64,000 nucleotides of DNA, taken from NCBI RefSeq assembly GCF_017303155.1, contig NZ_JAEKJR010000003.1, forward strand, positions 62,001 to 126,000, given 5' to 3'. Positions 30,914 to 41,011 of the stretch are shown here, piece by piece (within the stretch, counting starts at the first letter, position 1; each line of letters starts with the position of its first letter). Made by a program: the position numbers and the translations under genes. The notes beneath the pieces are model-generated. The model did not search any database and was not told the origin of the DNA. It saw only the letters and a program-made list of their open reading frames with translations. This DNA is from Microbulbifer salipaludis. GTDB taxonomy: Bacteria; Pseudomonadota; Gammaproteobacteria; Pseudomonadales; Cellvibrionaceae.

Positions 30914-33900
30914 ATGCAGTACGCAGAGCTTTTCTGTCAGAGTAATTTCTCTTTCCTACAGGGCGCCTCGCACCCACAAGAGCTGGTGGCGGCTGCCTGC
31001 AGACTCGGTTACCGCGCACTCGCCATCACCGACGAGTGCTCCATGGCGGGAGTGGTACGCGCCTATACGGAGCTGGAAAAGCGCCGCGCCGAGGGCCACT
31101 CGCTGAAGCTTATTTGTGGCAGTTTTTTCCGGCTCGCGGAAGATCAGCAGGAACTGGTGTTACTGGCACCGGATCGCATCGCCTACAGTGAGATCTGCGA
31201 GCTGATTTCCACCTCGCGCCTGCGCGCGGAAAAGGGCCAGTACCAGACATCGCTGCAGGACGTCATCCAGTATTGCACGCATGCGCTCTGCCTGTGGCTA
31301 CCCCGCGGGGAATCCCTGCAAGTACCCGACGTACTGCAACAGCACTTTGGCAAGCGCCTGTATATCGCCCTGAGCCTGCACCTGTTGCCGGGTGAAAACC
31401 TCAGGCTGCAGAAACTCCTCTGCGCGGCCGAATCCCAGCAGCTGCCGGTGGTCGCCACCAACGCGGTCCTGATGCACTGCCGCACCCGCAAGCCATTACA
31501 GGACGTACTCAATGCGAATTATCACAACTGCACTCTGGGTCAACTCGGTTACCGCCTGCAACAGAATGCCGAGCGCTACCTGCGCACCCGGCAAGAGATC
31601 GCTGCCCTTTACCCGCAGGCAAGCATTCACAATACGCTGAAAATTGCCGACCTCTGCACCTTCAGTTTGACCGAGCTGCAATACCAGTATCCCTCTGAAG
31701 TACTCGCACCCGGCAAGAACGCCAGCGAATATCTACGTGAACTGGTCGAGGCCGGCGTGCAAACACGCTGGCCCGCGGGCCCGGAACCGCGCATCCAGCA
31801 GCAGATCGAAGTGGAGCTGGCACTCATCGCCGAGCTAAAGTACGAGCATTACTTTCTTACTATTTACGACATTGTCCAATTCGCCCGCAGCCAGCATATT
31901 CTTTACCAGGGCCGCGGTTCCGCCGCCAACTCCGTGGTGTGCTACTGCCTGTTCATTACCGAAATCGACCCGCACAAAATTGGCCTTCTGTTCGAGCGTT
32001 TTATCTCCCGCGAGCGCAACGAGCCGCCGGATATTGATGTGGATTTCGAGCACGAACGGCGCGAGGAAATCATCCAGTATATTTACCGCAAGTATGGCCG
32101 TGAGCGCGCCGGCCTCGCCGCTGCAAAAATCACTTACCGGTTCAAAAGCGCGCTGCGGGATATCGGCAAGGCGCTGGGGCTCGGTGCCGCGGTCATTGAG
32201 CAGTTGCAGGCGGAACGCAGCTGGTGGGACACGCTGGATGACTTTCCGCAGCAGATGAAAAAAGTGGGGATCGCCCCGCACAGTACTGCCGGCCGAATGC
32301 TGCCAGTGCTGCTGGAGCAGATTTACGGTTTCCCGCGCCACCTTTCACAGCATGTGGGTGGTTTTGTGATTACCGAGAGGCCACTGAGTCAACTGGTGCC
32401 CATTGAAAATGCCGCTATGGATGAGCGCACCATTGTGCAGTGGGACAAGGAGGACATTGAAGACCTGAAGCTGATGAAGGTGGACATCCTCGCACTGGGC
32501 ATGCTCACCGCCCTGCGCAAATCCCTCACGTATATGGCGCTGTATGGAAACAGGATGCGCCTGCGCGATATCCCGCCGGATGACCCCGCCGTTTATGAAA
32601 TGATGTGCCGCGCTGACACGGTGGGGGTTTTCCAGATCGAATCCCGCGCACAGATGAGCATGCTGCCACGGCTACAGCCACGGAAGTTCTACGAGCTGGT
32701 GATCGAGATTGCCATTGTCCGTCCGGGGCCCATTCAGGGTGGCATGGTGCATCCCTATCTGCGCCGCAAGCAACAACTGGAACCCGTGGTGTACCCCCAT
32801 GAAAACCTGCGCCCGGTACTGGCGCGCACCCTGGGGGTACCCATTTTTCAGGAACAGGTGATCAAACTGTCCATGGTGGCCGCGGGCTTCAGTGGCGGTG
32901 AAGCCGATGCCCTGCGCCGCGCCATGGCCAGTTGGGGCAAGAACGGCAATCTGCTGCAGTTTCGTGAAAAACTGATCAACGGCATGCTCGCCAACGGCTA
33001 CACCCACAGCCTGGCGGAGCAGCTGTTCGAACAAATGAAGGGGTTTGGCTCTTACGGTTTCCCCGAGTCCCACTCCGCCAGCTTCGCCCTGCTCGCCTAT
33101 TTTTCGGCCTGGATCAAACACCACCATCCCGCCGCGTTTTACTGTGGCCTGCTCAACAGTCAGCCCATGGGGTTTTATGCCCCGGCACAGCTGGTCTACG
33201 ACGCCCAGCGCCATAACGTAAAAATATTGCCGCTGGACGTAAACTACAGTGGCTGGCACCACAGCCTGGCACTGGCCGACAAAGAAAATGCAGAGGAACA
33301 GGCAGATACCAGTAGAGGCCCGGCTGTACGCCTGGGGATGCGCCTGATCAAGGGGCTGGCCGAGGAATCGGTAGAAACCATTGAAGCCGCACGGGTACAG
33401 GGGAATTTCCAGTCCCTGCAGGACTTCACCCGGCGGGCAAACCTCCCCACCCGGCAAAACGCCATCCTCGCCCATGCCAACTGTTTCTACAGTATTGCCG
33501 AAAACCGTTTTCACAGTACCTGGCAGGCACTGAACAACCAGCTGGAGCATACCGCGCCAACCCAGCACCAACCGGACACCGGGCAGGAAGACAATATCAA
33601 CTGCGATTACCAGAGTACCGGCCTGACGCTGCGCGAGCACCCGGTAACGCTGTTGCGCAAACAGCACCGCCTTGCGGGAATCGCGCAGGCCTGCGATCTG
33701 GCCAGCCGCAACGATGGTGAACGAATCCGGGTCCTCGGCCTGGTCACCTGCCGCCAGCGCCCAGGCACCGCGGCCGGGGTTCTGTTCCTGACCCTGGAAG
33801 ATGAAACCGGTGTAATCAATGTGGTGCTCTGGAAGCCGGTACAGGAGCGTTACCGCAAAGAAATCCTGCGCGGAAAAGTCTTGCTGATAGAAGGTCATTT

Positions 33901-34012
33901 ACAAATCAGTCGGGACACGCAGGCGCAGCAATATAGTGTGATCCACCTGATTGGAAAAAAGATCGACTGCCTTGCCTGGAAGGCGCTACAGCATGTGCGG
34001 AGTTTTCATTAA
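30914..34012 (+). CDS. dnaE2: Error-prone DNA polymerase DnaE2 (ImuC)
   Basis: The 1032-aa C-family polymerase makes damage-bypass synthesis with ImuA/ImuB. The PHP domain starts MQYAELFCQSNFSFLQGAS. The polymerase active-site aspartates are in PPDIDVDFEHERR and MKVDILALGML, and an OB-fold near the C-terminus starts IRVLGLVTCRQRPG. The ATG at 30914 matches the usual family start, although the frame continues to 30755. It is 38 bp behind imuB. No clear terminator follows. Confidence 0.95.
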   Translation: MQYAELFCQSNFSFLQGASHPQELVAAACRLGYRALAITDECSMAGVVRAYTELEKRRAEGHSLKLICGSFFRLAEDQQELVLLAPDRIAYSEICELISTSRLRAEKGQYQTSLQDVIQYCTHALCLWLPRGESLQVPDVLQQHFGKRLYIALSLHLLPGENLRLQKLLCAAESQQLPVVATNAVLMHCRTRKPLQDVLNANYHNCTLGQLGYRLQQNAERYLRTRQEIAALYPQASIHNTLKIADLCTFSLTELQYQYPSEVLAPGKNASEYLRELVEAGVQTRWPAGPEPRIQQQIEVELALIAELKYEHYFLTIYDIVQFARSQHILYQGRGSAANSVVCYCLFITEIDPHKIGLLFERFISRERNEPPDIDVDFEHERREEIIQYIYRKYGRERAGLAAAKITYRFKSALRDIGKALGLGAAVIEQLQAERSWWDTLDDFPQQMKKVGIAPHSTAGRMLPVLLEQIYGFPRHLSQHVGGFVITERPLSQLVPIENAAMDERTIVQWDKEDIEDLKLMKVDILALGMLTALRKSLTYMALYGNRMRLRDIPPDDPAVYEMMCRADTVGVFQIESRAQMSMLPRLQPRKFYELVIEIAIVRPGPIQGGMVHPYLRRKQQLEPVVYPHENLRPVLARTLGVPIFQEQVIKLSMVAAGFSGGEADALRRAMASWGKNGNLLQFREKLINGMLANGYTHSLAEQLFEQMKGFGSYGFPESHSASFALLAYFSAWIKHHHPAAFYCGLLNSQPMGFYAPAQLVYDAQRHNVKILPLDVNYSGWHHSLALADKENAEEQADTSRGPAVRLGMRLIKGLAEESVETIEAARVQGNFQSLQDFTRRANLPTRQNAILAHANCFYSIAENRFHSTWQALNNQLEHTAPTQHQPDTGQEDNINCDYQSTGLTLREHPVTLLRKQHRLAGIAQACDLASRNDGERIRVLGLVTCRQRPGTAAGVLFLTLEDETGVINVVLWKPVQERYRKEILRGKVLLIEGHLQISRDTQAQQYSVIHLIGKKIDCLAWKALQHVRSFH

Positions 34013-34103
34013 AAGCGATACAAAGTGCGCTCGCTTGTCCCCCTGACTCGCTTGCCGCCCCTAAAAGGGAACAGGCCAATCACACAAAAAAATCAATCGA
34101 TAA

Positions 34104-35306
34104 CTAGACGCTGAAGTCCTGCTTTTCCATCCACGGAATAATACGTTCGAAAGCCCGTTCGATATTTTCAATGGACGTGGCGTAGCTGAAACGCAACGCA
34201 TTGCGGCTGCTCTCGCCGAAGGTATCACCGGCAATGGTGCAGACGCCGGTTTCCCGCAACAGGCGCAATGCCACATTGTTGCCGTTTACCCCTTCGGGCA
34301 GGGCGGGGAACATATAGAAAGCCCCCTCCGGTATATACCCTTCCAGGTACGGGGTTTGATCCACCAGCTCCACCAGACGGTCGCGACGTTTCTTGTAAGT
34401 ATTTACCACATCGGTCACAAAGCGCCGGTCGCCCCTGAGCGCGGCGACGCCCCCCCACTGACAGGGTGTATTGGCCACCGTGGTGGTGAACATATGGTAG
34501 CGGCGCAGTTTGCGAATGGCCCCCTGGCTCGCTATCAACCAGCCAACCCGCATACCCGCCATGCTGAAGGTTTTGGAGAAACTGCTCATGACCATGACAT
34601 GATCGAGATCCGAGCAGCAGGACAGTACGCTGGCGTAATCCCTGTCGTCGTAAATCAGGTGATCGTAGACCTCGTCGCTGATCACATAAATCCCGCGGTA
34701 GGCCGCTTCCTGCACGATGGTTTCCACGGTCTCCCGCGGGTAAACCGTACCGGTGGGATTGCTGGGGGAATTGAGAATGATCGCGTGCGTGTTGGTGTCG
34801 ATCGCATCGATCACTTCCTGCGGATCGAGTTGATGATTGTTTTCCGCCCGGGTGGGAATGTATTTGACCTCGCCACCGTTCATCCGGATCAGCGGCGCGT
34901 ACAGCATGAATGACGGGTCCGGCACGATAAATTCACGCCCCGGTGCAGACACCGCGGTCAGCGCCAGATACACCGCTTCCGTGGCGCCGGTGGTGATCAG
35001 GATATTTTCCGGACTGAGCGTACGCCCGGAGCGCTCGCCGTAATAATCTGCCAGTGCATCCAGCAACTCCGGCAGCCCGGCGTCCATGGTGTAACCGGTC
35101 TGGCCTGCGTTCAGTGCATCCACGGTGGCCTGTACCACGTGCGGCGGTGTGGGCGCATCGGGCTGGCCAATGGAGAGATGGATCACGTCCTCCATGGTGG
35201 CCGCCATATTCACCATTTTACGAATACCCGGCACCGGGATGGTGAGCAGTGCGGGGTTCCATACCGGATCTTCCGATTCGTAAAAATCAAAATCCAGCCG
35301 ACTCAT
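34104..35306 (-). CDS. PLP-dependent class I aminotransferase, 400 aa
   Basis: A fold-type I aminotransferase of the aspartate/aromatic/MalY-related group. The PLP lysine is K245 in SSFSKTFSMAGMRVGW; NSPSNPTGTVYP, DEVYDHLIYDD and the C-terminal arginine in NALRFSYAT are also present. The substrate cannot be told from sequence. Its start overlaps the amidase stop as ATGA, so the two genes are translated together. Confidence 0.92.
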   Translation of the reverse strand: MSRLDFDFYESEDPVWNPALLTIPVPGIRKMVNMAATMEDVIHLSIGQPDAPTPPHVVQATVDALNAGQTGYTMDAGLPELLDALADYYGERSGRTLSPENILITTGATEAVYLALTAVSAPGREFIVPDPSFMLYAPLIRMNGGEVKYIPTRAENNHQLDPQEVIDAIDTNTHAIILNSPSNPTGTVYPRETVETIVQEAAYRGIYVISDEVYDHLIYDDRDYASVLSCCSDLDHVMVMSSFSKTFSMAGMRVGWLIASQGAIRKLRRYHMFTTTVANTPCQWGGVAALRGDRRFVTDVVNTYKKRRDRLVELVDQTPYLEGYIPEGAFYMFPALPEGVNGNNVALRLLRETGVCTIAGDTFGESSRNALRFSYATSIENIERAFERIIPWMEKQDFSV

Positions 35307-36757
35307 GCATCCACTCCTGTTGCCGCACCCTGCTGCGCGTCTTCATAAAACAGGCGCGGACGCTTGTGGGTCAGCGGCGCCGCCAGCTGATAAGCCTGGG
35401 CCGCACGCAATACCGAGCGATCATCAAAGCGCGCCCCCACAAGCTGCAGGCCGATGGGCAGCCCGGCGGCGCCGAAACCACAGGGCACCGAGATCGCCGG
35501 TTGTCCGGTCATGTTGAAGGGATAGGTAAACGGCGTCCACGAGGGCCAGCGGGTACTCGGCCAGTCTTCCGGCACTTCGCGACCGGCAGTGAATGCGGTG
35601 ATCGGCAAGGTGGGCGTCAGCAGCAGGTCGTATTTATTGTGGAAGCCCGCCATGCGCTCACTCAGGGCGGCGCGCTCATTGGTCGCCTCCAGGTAATCCA
35701 GCATGGAAAGTTGCGCGGCTTTTTCAGAAACGGCCACCAACTGTGGGTCCATCAGCGCACGCTGCTTTTTGCCGATCGTGCGCAGTGCATTGGCCGCACC
35801 GCCATAAAACAGGTGCCCGAATGCCCCCAGAGGATCATCAAAGCCGGGGTCGACCTCGGTCACTTCCGCACCCAGCGACTGCAGTTGCAGTGCGGCGGCT
35901 TGCACCGCCTGTGCGATTTCCTTGTCCACCTGCACGTAACCGAGGGTGGCACTGAACGCGATATGCACTCCACGCAGCAAGTCCTGTGGCTCGCCTTCGA
36001 TTGCCGCCAGGTAATCGATGTTGCGCCGGGGTATGGCATTGATATCCCGGTAGTCAGGCTCGCTCAGCACATTCATCATCAGCGCGCAGTCTGCCACCGT
36101 CCAGGTCATGGGGCCCGCATGAGCCAGGGTGCCAAATGGGCTGGCGGGCCAGTGCGGCACTTCACCAAAACTGGGTTTCAGGCCCACAAGACCACTGAAT
36201 CCGGCAGGGATACGAATAGACCCACCGGCATCGGTTCCCAGCGCCAGCGGCCCCATGCCCAGCGGCACCGCCGCCGCGCTACCACCGCTGGATCCGCCGG
36301 CGGTTTTATCCGGGTTCCAGGGGTTGCGGGTGACACCATCCACCGGGTTGTCGGTCACGCCCTTCCAGCCGAACTCCGGCGTGGTGGTTTTCCCCAGTGG
36401 CACCGCGCCATTGCGATTCAGCGCGGCAACACACGGCGCTTCCTTGCCCAGTGTGGATTCAGGGTCGATGGTGTTGGAGCCCTTGATGGTGGGCCATTGT
36501 GGGGTGAGGAAAACATCCTTGATGGCGACGGGCACCCCGTCGAGCGGTCCGACGACATCCCCTTCCAGATAGCGCTGCTCGGACTCTCGCGCAAACGCCA
36601 GGGTGGTTTCCGGGTCGACCAGATTGTAGGCGTTGACGACAGGATTACAGCGTTCGATTTGCCCGAGCATCGCCTGGGCCGCCTCCACGGGAGAAAACCG
36701 TTTCTCCCGGAACCCATCGAGCAACTCCATCGCAGACATGCTGAGCAATTCTTTCAT
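35303..36757 (-). CDS. Amidase-signature family hydrolase, 484 aa
   Basis: The Ser-cisSer-Lys triad is seen as K80 in PVAIKDVF, S157 in GGSSGGS and S180 in TDAGGSIR. The ATG at 36757 follows AGGAG by eight bases, and the upstream ATG-like start at 36784 is less likely. It hydrolyses an amide, which could feed the coupled aminotransferase with an amino acid, but the substrate is unknown. It may be related to GatA, but no GatB or GatC is nearby, so it is not the tRNA amidotransferase. Confidence 0.92.
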   Translation of the reverse strand: MKELLSMSAMELLDGFREKRFSPVEAAQAMLGQIERCNPVVNAYNLVDPETTLAFARESEQRYLEGDVVGPLDGVPVAIKDVFLTPQWPTIKGSNTIDPESTLGKEAPCVAALNRNGAVPLGKTTTPEFGWKGVTDNPVDGVTRNPWNPDKTAGGSSGGSAAAVPLGMGPLALGTDAGGSIRIPAGFSGLVGLKPSFGEVPHWPASPFGTLAHAGPMTWTVADCALMMNVLSEPDYRDINAIPRRNIDYLAAIEGEPQDLLRGVHIAFSATLGYVQVDKEIAQAVQAAALQLQSLGAEVTEVDPGFDDPLGAFGHLFYGGAANALRTIGKKQRALMDPQLVAVSEKAAQLSMLDYLEATNERAALSERMAGFHNKYDLLLTPTLPITAFTAGREVPEDWPSTRWPSWTPFTYPFNMTGQPAISVPCGFGAAGLPIGLQLVGARFDDRSVLRAAQAYQLAAPLTHKRPRLFYEDAQQGAATGVDA

Positions 36758-37059
36758 GGCTATCTCTCCTGTTGAACGACGCAATCCTGTCGTCTTCTGT
36801 TTTTTGTTCTCCGGTTATCCCGTTAGCCGGCCCGCCTACTCCGTTTTTTTAACACCCGGGACTTGATGCCCAGATAGCAAACGCGCGGACCCGGCACCGG
36901 AGCCAGCTTTAGGTCGTCCCCCTATCCTAGTCCTGCATGGCGCCTTTTTCCCGCTGCGGGCGCAAAGTCACGTGGAACAATACGCCCCGATTTCTGCTGC
37001 GCAGCGCGAGGGGCCACAATGCCGTCATCCGATTACTCGACTGCAATTCACTGGCCAAG

Positions 37060-38127
37060 TCACTCCTGATCGGTAATGGGCGCCGGCATGTCACGGTCGT
37101 GCTGTACAGCGAGTACCTTGAGATCCTCCTCGATGGTGGGATACAAGCGCACCCCGTGCGCCAGCTGATCTTGCCGCAATGCCCAGGCGCGCTGCCCCGG
37201 CACCCGCACGCCGCCCGTCGCGTCACTATCGGGCGCACAGTCGCCCCACAATGTGGCCAACGCGCGGGTCTGCCGCAAAAAGTCCTGCGGGGCACCAAAG
37301 GCACGCGGGTCAATGATTTGCAGGAATACCGAGTTTGCCTCATCGTCATCCTGGGTATTGTCCGCGCGCCCGTAGCCACTGAGCCCCATCGACAACACTT
37401 CCAGCATGGCGGACAAGGCTGCGCCCTTGTAACCGTGGTCCGCGCCACCCACCGGCAGGATGCTGCCACCATTGGCAAATGCCGCGGGATCGTCCGACAG
37501 ATTGCCATCGCTATCTTTCAAATAGGCAGCGGGCAATTTCTTGCCCTCGCGTTCGGCGCGCGCCACATAGCCACCGGCAGTGACCGACATACTGATATCA
37601 AACAGCAGAGGAAAGTCACCGGCAGGCGCACAGAAGGCGATGGGGTTCGCGGAAAACAGCGGTTCTTTACTGCCCTGCGGTGACACCGTGCGTTCGGCCG
37701 GTGTGGAGCAGGTGAGCAGTGCTACACAATTCTTCTCGATGATCTGCGGTAAATAGGCCGCGAGGCAGGCGATGTGCTGGCTGCGGCGAATGGTCGCGGT
37801 CACCACTCCGTATTCGCTGACGCGATCCAGCGCCTGCCCAATCGCCTGATTCAGCACCCACGGCCCCGGTAAAAAATTCGCATCCCAGTTGAAGCAATTA
37901 CCGCGATCCTGCAGCACCTCCGGCTCACCATCCAGGCGCGACACGCCATCCTTCAACCATTGCAGATTACTGGCAACCCGGTGCAACCCGTGGGTGGTAA
38001 AACCCATGAGATCTGCCTGTAAAAATGTATTCGCCATGACGTCTGCGCGCTCGCGGGACAGTCCCGTTGAAGCAAACAGATCACTGGCAAACTTATGCAA
38101 CGCATCGGCGTGATAACGGGTAGACAT
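37060..38127 (-). CDS. Ldh_2-family NAD(P)-dependent 2-hydroxyacid/imine reductase, 355 aa
   Basis: This matches the malate/L-lactate dehydrogenase (Ldh_2) family, which includes ureidoglycolate dehydrogenase and delta1-piperideine-2-carboxylate reductase. Family marks are DLMGFTTHGLHRV, the catalytic His in RRSQHIACLAAY, SANPIAFCAPAG and GADHGYKGAALS. AAGGAG precedes the ATG at 38127; the frame opens at 38211. It is separated from the amidase by 275 gene-free bases, and may act in the same amino-acid or imino-acid route, which is inferred from position only. Confidence 0.88.
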   Translation of the reverse strand: MSTRYHADALHKFASDLFASTGLSRERADVMANTFLQADLMGFTTHGLHRVASNLQWLKDGVSRLDGEPEVLQDRGNCFNWDANFLPGPWVLNQAIGQALDRVSEYGVVTATIRRSQHIACLAAYLPQIIEKNCVALLTCSTPAERTVSPQGSKEPLFSANPIAFCAPAGDFPLLFDISMSVTAGGYVARAEREGKKLPAAYLKDSDGNLSDDPAAFANGGSILPVGGADHGYKGAALSAMLEVLSMGLSGYGRADNTQDDDEANSVFLQIIDPRAFGAPQDFLRQTRALATLWGDCAPDSDATGGVRVPGQRAWALRQDQLAHGVRLYPTIEEDLKVLAVQHDRDMPAPITDQE

Positions 38128-38167
38128 GAGCTCTCCTTGGTAAAACGAACCGGGCTTTATTGTCGGT

Positions 38168-38584
38168 TTATGTATCGGAAACTTTTCCGCGCATGGATTT
38201 AATCTGTCCACGCCGGGACTTGCTCTGCAAACGGCGCTCTTTCGAGCCCCGCGTCGGCTTGGTTGGCACGCGCTTTTTAGGGGTTTTCAGTACGCCAGCG
38301 ATCAAGGCCTGTAAACGCGCCAGCGCATCCTCGCGATTTTTTTCCTGCGTGCGGAAGCGTTGCGCCTTGATCACCACAACACCATCGGCCGAAATGCGCT
38401 GGTCACGCAGCGCCAGTACACGCTGCTTGATATCTGCGGGCAAACTGGAAGCCATCACGTCAAAGCGCAAATGAATGGCCGTGGCGACCTTGTTGACATT
38501 CTGCCCGCCCGCGCCCTGGGCGCGCACCGCGTTGACCTCGATTTCGGTATCGGGCAACTGGATGTGTTTAGAAACAATCAGCAT
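38168..38584 (-). CDS. arfB: Alternative ribosome-rescue factor ArfB (YaeJ)
   Basis: A 138-aa peptidyl-tRNA hydrolase with the GGQ motif at residues 26-28 ([12 protein letters not shown]) and a basic, disordered C-terminal tail ([11 protein letters not shown]...SRRGQIKS) that enters the empty mRNA channel of stalled ribosomes. Length and motifs are typical. The gene ends 40 bases before the Ldh_2 gene starts, so read-through is possible. Confidence 0.93.
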   Translation of the reverse strand: MLIVSKHIQLPDTEIEVNAVRAQGAGGQNVNKVATAIHLRFDVMASSLPADIKQRVLALRDQRISADGVVVIKAQRFRTQEKNREDALARLQALIAGVLKTPKKRVPTKPTRGSKERRLQSKSRRGQIKSMRGKVSDT

Positions 38585-38729
38585 GAAGCACTCTCTGAAT
38601 ATTCACACATAGCCTAACTTGATTCATCGGCTATGCTCAAACTATCCGGCGTGGGTTTCGCCCGGACCCATCACACATTCCGCAACATCGACACCAAGTC
38701 CTATTTGAATCTCTGGGGAAAACTGCGCA

Positions 38730-40715
38730 ATGGACAAGGCAAAAAACGTGGACCTCGCCCGCTTCAACCCGCCGGTATTCTATTCGGCAACGGCGGTTCT
38801 GCTGTTAATGGTCGCCTACGCCGTGCTTGCGCCGGATAACGCAACCGCCACATTCAAGGCCATACAGTCCTGGGTCGTGGTGCACATGAGCTGGTACTAC
38901 GTGATGGTGGTCGCCATCATTCTGATTGGCACCATCATTATTGCCATGTCGAGCTTTGGTGAGATTAAGCTGGGGCCCGATCACGTTGAGCCCGATTACG
39001 ATTTCCTTTCCTGGTTCGCCATGCTGTTCTCCGCTGGCATGGGGATCGGCCTGCTGTTTTTTGGTGTTGCAGAACCGGTGATGCACTACCTGCAGCCGCC
39101 GGTGGGAGAAACCGGCACCGTGGAGGCCGCGCGCGAGGCCATGGTGATTACCTTTTTCCACTGGGGTTTTCACGCCTGGGCCATCTACGCCATCGTCGCG
39201 CTGATCCTCGCTTACTTCAGTTACCGGCACAAACTGCCGCTCACGCTGCGCTCGGCGCTCTACCCCATGTTCGGTGAGCGCATTTATGGCCCTATCGGCC
39301 ATACCGTGGATGTGTTTGCCATTGTCGGCACCGTGTGCGGGGTAGCCACCACACTGGGCTACGGCGTGTTGCAGATCAATTCCGGGCTCAACCATCTGTT
39401 CGGACTGCCAGTGGGGTCTGGCGTTCAGGTGGCGCTGATTGTGGTCACCACCCTGCTCGCCACCGTATCGGTGGTATTGGGGCTCGATGCCGGGATCAAG
39501 CGACTATCCCAGATCAATATGGCGCTGGCGGGTATCATGTTACTGATGGTGCTGCTGCTGGGCAGCACCGTTTACCTGCTGCAGGCGTTTGTACAGAACT
39601 TTGGCAGCTACCTGTCAGAAATAGTCGGCAAGACCTTCAACCTGTTTGCCTATCAACCCACCGACTGGCTGGGTGGCTGGACCATCCTCTACTGGGGCTG
39701 GTGGATGTCCTGGTCGCCATTTGTCGGCTTGTTTATTGCGCGCATTTCCCGCGGGCGTACCATTCGCGATTTCGTCATCGGTGCCATGCTGGTACCGGCA
39801 ATGATCACCATGCTATGGATGACATTTTTCGGGAATTCCGCCATCCACATGATCCTCAACGAAGGACTGACGCAGCTAGGGGAGGTGGTCGCCAAGGATC
39901 AGTCGGTCGCCCTGTTCCAGTTCCTGGAGCAGTTCCCCTTCTCCGCCGTATTCTCCTTTGTGGCGGTGATCATGGTGATCGTGTTTTTCGTCACCTCCGC
40001 GGACTCCGGTGCACTGGTAGTCAACATGCTGTCCTCCCACGGGCGCGACGACACCCCGCTTTGGCAACGGATATTCTGGTGCTTCCTGATTGGCGTGGTT
40101 GCTATAGCACTGCTGCTCGCCGGCGGGCTCGGTTCTCTGCAAACGGCGGTGATTGCCAGTGCACTACCTTTCTCCGCCATATTGCTCATTGCCATGTATG
40201 GGCTGGTAAAAGCCCTGCGCACGGAGACCGCCAAGCGGATCACGCAGAGTGCGCCGGTGGCCCCGATCAGTGCCCGTAACCCGGTGGTGTGGCAACGACG
40301 CCTGAAAAATGCCCTGCAACTGCCTTCGCTCGCGGAAGTGCAGGAATTTATCGAAGAGACCGGACACCAGGCACTGCAGGAATTTGCCGAGGAAATGGAA
40401 AAAAATGGCTACGAGGCAAAGGTTACAAAGGGCGAAAAGCACTCCGTTCAAGTGGAAGTACTGCACGGGGATGAAGTGAGTTTTGTCTACGGCCTGCACC
40501 CCAAGGCCACGGTAAAACCCGATGCCGCCAACCCTGAGCAGGAACTGAGCGACGACCGCGACGAAGGTTCACCCGATGTCTATTTCCGCGCCGATGTACA
40601 TCTGTTTGAAGGCGGTCAGGATTACGATGTCATGGGCTGGACCAAGGATCAGCTACTCACCGACATGGTGTCCCAATACGAACGACATCTGCAGTTTTTG
40701 CATACCCTGCGCTAG
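38730..40715 (+). CDS. BCCT-family betaine/choline/carnitine transporter, 661 aa
   Basis: Twelve membrane helices are expected over residues 1-500. The signature parts GMGIGLLFFGVAEPVMHY and YWGWWMSWSPFVGLFIARI are present, and the aromatic box fits quaternary-amine substrates. A long soluble C-terminal domain (about 150 residues, with VQEFIEETGHQALQEFAEEM) is like that of BetT, which senses osmotic stress in relatives. Sodium or proton coupling cannot be told apart here. Confidence 0.93.
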   Translation: MDKAKNVDLARFNPPVFYSATAVLLLMVAYAVLAPDNATATFKAIQSWVVVHMSWYYVMVVAIILIGTIIIAMSSFGEIKLGPDHVEPDYDFLSWFAMLFSAGMGIGLLFFGVAEPVMHYLQPPVGETGTVEAAREAMVITFFHWGFHAWAIYAIVALILAYFSYRHKLPLTLRSALYPMFGERIYGPIGHTVDVFAIVGTVCGVATTLGYGVLQINSGLNHLFGLPVGSGVQVALIVVTTLLATVSVVLGLDAGIKRLSQINMALAGIMLLMVLLLGSTVYLLQAFVQNFGSYLSEIVGKTFNLFAYQPTDWLGGWTILYWGWWMSWSPFVGLFIARISRGRTIRDFVIGAMLVPAMITMLWMTFFGNSAIHMILNEGLTQLGEVVAKDQSVALFQFLEQFPFSAVFSFVAVIMVIVFFVTSADSGALVVNMLSSHGRDDTPLWQRIFWCFLIGVVAIALLLAGGLGSLQTAVIASALPFSAILLIAMYGLVKALRTETAKRITQSAPVAPISARNPVVWQRRLKNALQLPSLAEVQEFIEETGHQALQEFAEEMEKNGYEAKVTKGEKHSVQVEVLHGDEVSFVYGLHPKATVKPDAANPEQELSDDRDEGSPDVYFRADVHLFEGGQDYDVMGWTKDQLLTDMVSQYERHLQFLHTLR

Positions 40716-41011
40716 CGCGGTAAAACGGCCACCTTCGTGACCCAATCCGGCAGCTGGTTTCCAGATTGACGCCAATTTCTACGGATGGCGCCTGAACCAC
40801 TGCCTACGGCAAATAAAAAGTGACCGGTCAGGCACATTTAGTTTTGACGCATCATTCAATCTCCCCCTCAGCTCGGTTAATATCGGACAGCCCCTGGTGC
40901 TTCAGGGACCAAACCGAATGAAACGCCCAATAAAAATAAAGACGCGAGCACAGCATATAAGCCTCTCATGGCAACAAATAACACTGTGCGTAGCGATGTA
41001 AGGAGATCAAC

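Noticed and set aside
38168..38584. Peptide-chain release factor 1/2
   Set aside because: The protein has the GGQ motif but is only 138 aa, with no codon-recognition domain and a basic tail, so ArfB fits better.
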